From Patescibacteria group bacterium (GTDB lineage Bacteria > Patescibacteriota > Gracilibacteria > UBA1369 > PNNO01), in assembly GCA_024275695.1 (NCBI GenBank), contig JAJRYP010000110.1:1-10405 (forward strand): a DNA stretch of 10,405 nucleotides, in the 5' to 3' direction. Both the position numbers and the translations under genes were made by a program. Below the pieces are notes generated by a model. It searched no databases, was not told the origin of the DNA, and saw only the letters and a list, made by a program, of their open reading frames with translations. Below are positions 6,214 through 10,405 of this stretch, one piece after another. Position 1 is the stretch's first letter, and each line of letters starts with the position of its first letter.

Positions 6214-8444
6214 TCATATACCGGCAACCTAAAATAAAACGTCGAGCCCTTTCCTTCTTCGGATTCAAACCATATATCTCCATTACTACCCGTAATAATG
6301 TTTTTTGCCAGGAAAAGCTTTAAACCGGCCCCAATTTTACCATGAGGCGTCCTGTAAAATTTGGAAAATATATATTTTTGTACATTTAACGGTATACCAA
6401 TTCCTTCATCTTTTACGGAAAATATAACGGATTTTTTATCCGGACCGCGTTTATACGAAATTATTACCTTTTTTCCTTTTTCACAATATTTTATCGCATT
6501 TTCTATTAAAATTCGTATAACATCGCGTATTTTCTCACGATCAACATAAACCTGAGGCAATTTTTTCCCGAATTTCGGAACCGCAAGACGAATATTGTTT
6601 TTTACAGCCGACTTTTTCATATTTTTCACCACACCGACTATTACATCTTCAAGATAGAGTTTTTCGGGAGCCAATTTAAACTTCCCGGCTTCTATTTCCG
6701 AAACATGCAGAAGATCATTTACCAAATCAAGCATAACCGAATGAGCGGAAAGAGCCTTTTCGACTATCTCGATCTGAGATTTTTTTAATACATCCTCCGT
6801 GAGCATTTCAAGCTGCCATCTCATTGCTGTTAACGGTGTACGCAGATGATGCGATGCTACGGCTATCAATTCGGATTTCATCTTATCAATCTTCTTTTCT
6901 TCGGTAAGATCGCGAAAAGTTATAACCGCGGTTTTAATACCATCCTTCACTTCTTTAATCGGAGTTATATTAAACGAAATCGGAATGATTTGCTTATGCG
7001 CGGCACGTAAATAAACATTATCCAGGTTCATTACATCTCCTTGTTGCCAACGCATACATTCTTGATATATTTTTTTATGACATTGAAAAAATTTCCACAT
7101 TTTTTCTCCTATAATATTGCTGCTTTTTTGATTGAATAGCGCTTCGGCCGCTTTATTTAGCACAAGAATTTTTTCATTTTTATCTATAACGCATATACCG
7201 TCCCCGATGTTCTTCAATATAGCTTCAAATTTTTCTTTTTCTTTTTCAACCTCACGCTTTGAGAGAGCAAGATCTTTTGTTCTTTCTTTCACTTTTTTCT
7301 CCAACACGCTATATGATCTTTTTAGTTTACGTGTCATTGTATTAAAAGCACTGCCCAATTGCTCAATTTCATCGTTTGTTTTGATATTAACTCTGTAATC
7401 CAAATTGCCTTTAGCGATTATCTCCGTTCCTTCACGTAATTTTTCAATCGGCCTGGAAATGGTATGTGAAATAATCAACGCAAAAATACCAATCAGTATA
7501 ATAAAAATTGCAGTTCCAATCTCCATTCGCGTGTAAGCCAAAGTTATTGGCAAAAAAGCCTGGGCCGTACTGATTTCAACAATAAGCGTCCAACTCCTCT
7601 TTGGGATGCACATTGACGCGCCAATCACCTCCACGTCGGCATAATTTGAATAAATCCCTACAACTTCTTCTTTATTTTCAAGACATTTTTGAACCGGCAG
7701 AGTATCCACCTTCATTGCGGATGTATCTTCATGAATATTGGTCTCCGGAACAACGAACATCTCTTTCTTTTTATTTGTAATATAAACTTCCAAAGTCTCT
7801 TCCTGCCCCAAATTGGCCGTAAGTGCTCCCTTTTCCAGCTGTAATTGACCGGATAAAATATTTTGAAGTTTTTCCGTAGTAAAAACATTTGTAATTACTC
7901 CGATAACTTTTTTCGTATCTCTATCAACCAGCGGAGCGGCAACAATAAAAGCGTGCTTGGCACCAAAATGATCATAATTTTCAAATTCACTTATAAATAC
8001 ATCTTTCTTTCCTCCAATAAAATAACTGTCATGCGATTCGTTTTTACCAATTTCTTTGCTATCCGTAGAAGCAACAATTTCTCCGTTTATATCCATAACT
8101 GAAATTCCAACAAGTGTTTCGTCAAGGGATTTCTTATTTTTGATTAGATGTGTATTCAGAGCATCAATCACTTCGTCGGCTTCATCATTATTGGTTATTT
8201 TTTTAAGAGAATCCGTTATAAATCCATCGGAAGCAAAATCAACGGTTCTCGATTCAATGGAATCCAAATAAGCAAATACTTGTCCCTCCTTGGCCTCCGC
8301 CAAATCTATCAAATGCTTTGAAAGCTGTTGTTTAAGCTCCTTTGTAATTGTACTCACACTAAAAATACCAATTGTTATAGCCGGCACAAATCCAACCAAC
8401 AAAAAAATAATTAATAACTTGATTTTTATACTTTTAAATTTCAT
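6210..8444 (-). CDS. Membrane sensor histidine kinase (extracytoplasmic sensor, HAMP, PAS, HisKA, HATPase)
   Basis: From ATG 8444 the protein has 744 residues. A membrane helix at about 8-30 is followed by a roughly 275-residue extracytoplasmic region resembling a double-CACHE ligand sensor (VGISVMDINGEIVAST, and FIVAAPLVDRDTKKVIGV). A second helix lies at about 308-326, then a HAMP domain (SRPIEKLREGTEIIAKGNLDYRV), a coiled coil, and a PAS domain at about 405-515. The HisKA H-box reads ASHHLRTPLT with the phospho-acceptor His at 532. The ATPase domain has the N-box ENAIKY (N649), DEGIGIP (D679), an F-box (FSKFYRT) and GAGLKL in place of the more usual GxGLGL. It should autophosphorylate in response to an external signal and pass phosphate to a response regulator, but none is in the window. 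GTG at 8465, with AGGAG only 3 nt before it, is an alternative start adding seven residues. Its 3' end overlaps rpsG convergently. Confidence 0.9.
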   Translation of the reverse strand: MKFKSIKIKLLIIFLLVGFVPAITIGIFSVSTITKELKQQLSKHLIDLAEAKEGQVFAYLDSIESRTVDFASDGFITDSLKKITNNDEADEVIDALNTHLIKNKKSLDETLVGISVMDINGEIVASTDSKEIGKNESHDSYFIGGKKDVFISEFENYDHFGAKHAFIVAAPLVDRDTKKVIGVITNVFTTEKLQNILSGQLQLEKGALTANLGQEETLEVYITNKKKEMFVVPETNIHEDTSAMKVDTLPVQKCLENKEEVVGIYSNYADVEVIGASMCIPKRSWTLIVEISTAQAFLPITLAYTRMEIGTAIFIILIGIFALIISHTISRPIEKLREGTEIIAKGNLDYRVNIKTNDEIEQLGSAFNTMTRKLKRSYSVLEKKVKERTKDLALSKREVEKEKEKFEAILKNIGDGICVIDKNEKILVLNKAAEALFNQKSSNIIGEKMWKFFQCHKKIYQECMRWQQGDVMNLDNVYLRAAHKQIIPISFNITPIKEVKDGIKTAVITFRDLTEEKKIDKMKSELIAVASHHLRTPLTAMRWQLEMLTEDVLKKSQIEIVEKALSAHSVMLDLVNDLLHVSEIEAGKFKLAPEKLYLEDVIVGVVKNMKKSAVKNNIRLAVPKFGKKLPQVYVDREKIRDVIRILIENAIKYCEKGKKVIISYKRGPDKKSVIFSVKDEGIGIPLNVQKYIFSKFYRTPHGKIGAGLKLFLAKNIITGSNGDIWFESEEGKGSTFYFRLPVYD

Positions 8445-8473
8445 AAAAAGGAGCCGTTTTCTCACGTGCTCCT
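8445..8473 (-). promoter_or_regulatory. Terminator-like hairpin at the start of the kinase gene
   Basis: On the minus strand AGGAGC, a bulged A, and CGT are followed by a six-base loop, then ACG and GCTCCT, giving a nine-pair stem with one bulge. A run of T follows and leads directly into the ATG at 8444. The left arm contains the only Shine-Dalgarno-like AGGAG near the start, so folding would hide it. It lies downstream of the predicted promoter, inside the leader or first codons. That suggests transcription attenuation or control of translation; alternatively it is a leftover second terminator of the upstream propeller gene. Confidence 0.5.
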
Positions 8474-8504
8474 CGCAAAATGAATTTTTTATTTTTCTTT
8501 ACAT

Positions 8505-8533
8505 ACTATACCATAAAATATGCAAATTTGCAA
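8505..8533 (-). promoter_or_regulatory. Sigma70-type promoter for the histidine kinase gene
   Basis: Reading the minus strand, TTGCAA (8533-8528) is followed after exactly 17 nt by TATAGT (8510-8505). The -10 box matches consensus at five of six positions and the -35 box at four of six. Transcription would start near 8498, giving a leader of about 33 nt to the GTG at 8465 or about 54 nt to the ATG at 8444. The promoter lies in the only intergenic space longer than 100 nt in the window, just past the propeller terminator, so the kinase has its own control. Confidence 0.6.
8521..8532. promoter_or_regulatory. 12-bp palindrome overlapping the -35 box (candidate operator)
   Basis: TGCAAATTTGCA is a perfect 12-bp palindrome that covers most of the -35 box of the predicted kinase promoter. 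A dimeric regulator bound here would be expected to block polymerase. The position is what makes it noteworthy; AT-rich palindromes of this size also arise by chance, and no second copy is visible in the window. Confidence 0.35.
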
Positions 8534-8546
8534 TACCGGAAAGTCG

Positions 8547-8574
8547 AAAAAAGAGGGGCTTAAAGCCACCCCTC
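8547..8574 (-). terminator. Intrinsic terminator of the beta-propeller gene
   Basis: On the minus strand GAGGGG pairs with CCCCTC across a ten-base loop, followed by six T residues. The loop also contains GGCTT/AAGCC, allowing an alternative stem. It begins 23 nt after the propeller stop codon, the usual distance for a Rho-independent terminator, and separates that transcript from the kinase gene. Confidence 0.85.
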
Positions 8575-8597
8575 CCTTTCCCGTTTATTTAACCGTT

Positions 8598-10405
8598 TTA
8601 TTCGTAATAGTAGATGTTGGTATAGTCCTGTCCGCCTACTTCAACAGAGTTTACCTCACTGTAATTGTCACTCATATCGTTCGCCTTTATCATCCCTTTT
8701 GAGATTGTATATAGAAAGTCTCCAATATAAAGTACGCGCTCTACATCTTTTTGACCATACCAGTAATATCCCGATTTATCCGCGACTTCATCTTCATCCC
8801 AGTGAGTAATTTTCGCCTGTAAATCAAAGCCGTTTTCTAAATCAACCTTATATACGTACGCACCCTGGAAAACAAATTCTCCATATGTACTTGCCGGCAT
8901 GTCGGGATCCTTTTCGCTTTCCGGAATTTCCGCCACGGCTACGGGAAATGCGAATAAACCTTTCTCTTTGTCAAACAACAAAGCTTTGTGATCATATAAA
9001 AGAGGTGAATCTGTTCCTCTGTCCCCTACTATCTCTTTAAACATCTGCTTTGGATTTTCAACGTCGGTTACATCAAACATTGCGATTTTGATTCCCTGAT
9101 ACCATGCAAAATCCTGATCCCAATCTATCTCTTCCCGCTCGGTTGGCTCGGCTGTATCTTTTCCAAATCCAATAATATGATTTTCGTCGTATGGATGCAG
9201 ATAATCACTGTATCCGGGAATTTTCAATTTTCCCAGAATGTTTGGATATTTTGGATCACTTAAATCAATAACAAAGAACGGATCGATTTTTTTGAAAGTC
9301 ACCATATAAAGACGATCTCCCATGAATCTTGTTGAGTAGATTTCTTCGCCGGGCGCAATTCCTTCAATTTCCCCTACCATGTCCATATCTTCATTAAGAA
9401 CATAAACATTGCTCGCGGAAGGAATATCATCCCAAACATAACCTTTGGTGGTTGCAATTCTAAAGTAATCACCGGCTTCATCCATTGAGAATTGATTTAG
9501 AATTCGTCCGGGAACTTTTCCTTTTCCAACAAATTCAATATTGTTTCGCCCCAAATCAAATTTATAAACATTTGTTGATTCCGACGAATTTCCGCTTTTA
9601 TACGCAGAGTTCCATTCGGAAGCGGCAACATATAAATTTTCTCGAGAAGAATAAATATTCCCGCTTGATCCAAGTATAACTTCTTTAGCAACTTCATCGG
9701 TTTTTGAATCGGTTGGAATTCCAACAACCATTAAGTAATTTGCCGATTCAAATGCCGGAATATATTTTACATCGCCGCATTCGATTAACGGCTTGGCGAC
9801 TTCGTCGTCGGTGTCTCGATAACGAGGAAGAATTTCTTCCGCGTCCGTAAGTTCGGGATATGCCCAAAATCCGGGCCTGTTTAAAACCATGTAAACCATT
9901 TCGTCTACTTTCCGGGATTGACCGTAGTTCCCCTCAAATTCAAGTTTTCGGAATATTTCAATATTTTCTTTGTCTGAAATATCAAAAACGTAAACCTTTG
10001 ATATATTGCCCCCGTAATAAGGATAAGGCATTATTTCAACGGTTGGTTCATCGCGAAGCGGATATGGGTAATAGGAATATGAGGTGCCAAGTACAACCAG
10101 TTTATCGCCATCAACATACATATCTTTTGGAGTAAAATTTTCATCGGCAAAATTTACTTCATCAAGTTCCGCCATATTCTCGGGATGATAAGCTTTTACA
10201 ACTCTTATTGTGTTCCCTTTAACCATATAAATATACTCCCCGTCCGTTTTAACAATATCGGCTTCGTCAACACCTTCCACTTGAACGTTTGTTGTCGAAT
10301 AATCGGCGTCACCGACCGCTCGCGAGTCCGCAGCGGAAGTTTCTTCCGTTGCAACCGCCTGTTTGTTGACGGTTCCGGAAGTCACGGGAGCCATCACGGC
10401 ATCCA
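8598..10405 (-). CDS. Secreted beta-propeller domain protein (COG4880/PF09826-like), 5' end outside window
   Basis: The frame is open to the right edge; 602 codons are visible and the true start lies beyond it. A GTG at 10397 is in frame but need not be the start. Near the visible N-terminus, TNVQVEGVDEADIVKTDGEY followed by IYMVKGNTIRVVKA is the hallmark opening of the Beta_propel family, annotated as secreted proteins with a C-terminal beta-propeller. Blade-like repeats follow, with recurring patterns such as KVYVFDISDKENIE, LYMVTFKKIDPFFVIDLSDP and IAMFDVTDVENPKQM. Each has a hydrophobic strand, then Asp-(Val/Ile/Leu)-(Ser/Thr)-Asp and a Pro or Glu-Asn turn. The protein is acidic and Tyr-rich, fitting an extracellular location. 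The signal or anchor would be in the missing N-terminus. Its biochemical role is unknown in the family. It ends with a good terminator, so it is a separate transcript from the kinase. Confidence 0.88.
   Translation of the reverse strand, partial: DAVMAPVTSGTVNKQAVATEETSAADSRAVGDADYSTTNVQVEGVDEADIVKTDGEYIYMVKGNTIRVVKAYHPENMAELDEVNFADENFTPKDMYVDGDKLVVLGTSYSYYPYPLRDEPTVEIMPYPYYGGNISKVYVFDISDKENIEIFRKLEFEGNYGQSRKVDEMVYMVLNRPGFWAYPELTDAEEILPRYRDTDDEVAKPLIECGDVKYIPAFESANYLMVVGIPTDSKTDEVAKEVILGSSGNIYSSRENLYVAASEWNSAYKSGNSSESTNVYKFDLGRNNIEFVGKGKVPGRILNQFSMDEAGDYFRIATTKGYVWDDIPSASNVYVLNEDMDMVGEIEGIAPGEEIYSTRFMGDRLYMVTFKKIDPFFVIDLSDPKYPNILGKLKIPGYSDYLHPYDENHIIGFGKDTAEPTEREEIDWDQDFAWYQGIKIAMFDVTDVENPKQMFKEIVGDRGTDSPLLYDHKALLFDKEKGLFAFPVAVAEIPESEKDPDMPASTYGEFVFQGAYVYKVDLENGFDLQAKITHWDEDEVADKSGYYWYGQKDVERVLYIGDFLYTISKGMIKANDMSDNYSEVNSVEVGGQDYTNIYYYE

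Noticed and set aside
7863..8271. Plus-strand open frames opposite the kinase sensor domain.
   Set aside because: They are antisense to a well-supported coding sequence and show low-complexity Phe/Ser/Ile-rich translations typical of shadows.
9497..9727. 76-codon minus-strand frame inside the propeller gene.
   Set aside because: It overlaps the propeller in another frame with no conserved motif; the propeller frame is continuous through it.
1..10405. CRISPR arrays, insertion sequences, tRNA or rRNA genes.
   Set aside because: I saw no regularly spaced direct repeats, no transposase-like protein, no terminal inverted repeats and no tRNA-like cloverleaf or rRNA sequence.

Overview
The window looks like a piece of a compact, AT-rich bacterial chromosome, most likely from the Candidate Phyla Radiation (Patescibacteria). 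This is inferred from the beta-prime sequence, which carries a lysine/glutamate-rich coiled-coil insertion near residue 150, from the tight gene packing, and from the lack of Shine-Dalgarno motifs before most starts. No marker in the window fixes the phylum. The genetic code appears standard: no in-frame TGA lies inside any conserved domain, and reading TGA as a sense codon does not repair the one interrupted gene.

Plus strand, 1-6213: the 3' end of ssb (single-stranded DNA-binding protein, 5' end outside the window); a sodium/calcium-type antiporter; rpoC, the RNA polymerase beta-prime gene, broken into two overlapping reading frames (1325-3067 and 3064-5229); rpsL (S12); and rpsG (S7). The rpoC-rpsL-rpsG order is the classical str-operon arrangement. 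However, rpoB is not directly upstream of rpoC and fusA does not follow rpsG, so this is a rearranged remnant. The genes are closely spaced (12-71 nt gaps) and are probably largely co-transcribed.

Minus strand, 6210-10405: a membrane-bound hybrid of sensory domains and histidine kinase (extracytoplasmic sensor, HAMP, PAS, HisKA, HATPase). It converges on rpsG with a 4-nt overlap of stop codons. Upstream of it lies a clear promoter region (8505-8533) with a 12-bp palindrome across the -35 box, and a terminator-like hairpin at the kinase start. Further upstream is a large secreted-type beta-propeller protein (COG4880/PF09826-like) that runs off the right edge and ends with a good intrinsic terminator (8547-8574).

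The most notable observation is the rpoC break. The homology-continuous reading requires a shift of one base at a run of four A bases (3061-3064). At exactly that point the first frame's stop and a second-frame start overlap as ATGA. It could be a genuinely split beta-prime, a recoding site, or a one-base sequence error. Other points of interest are an SSB whose C-terminal tip lacks the usual Pro-Phe, and an S12 with Asn at the position of the streptomycin-determining Lys88. I found no CRISPR array, insertion sequence, tRNA or rRNA. I see no clear evidence of a wholly new multi-gene system.
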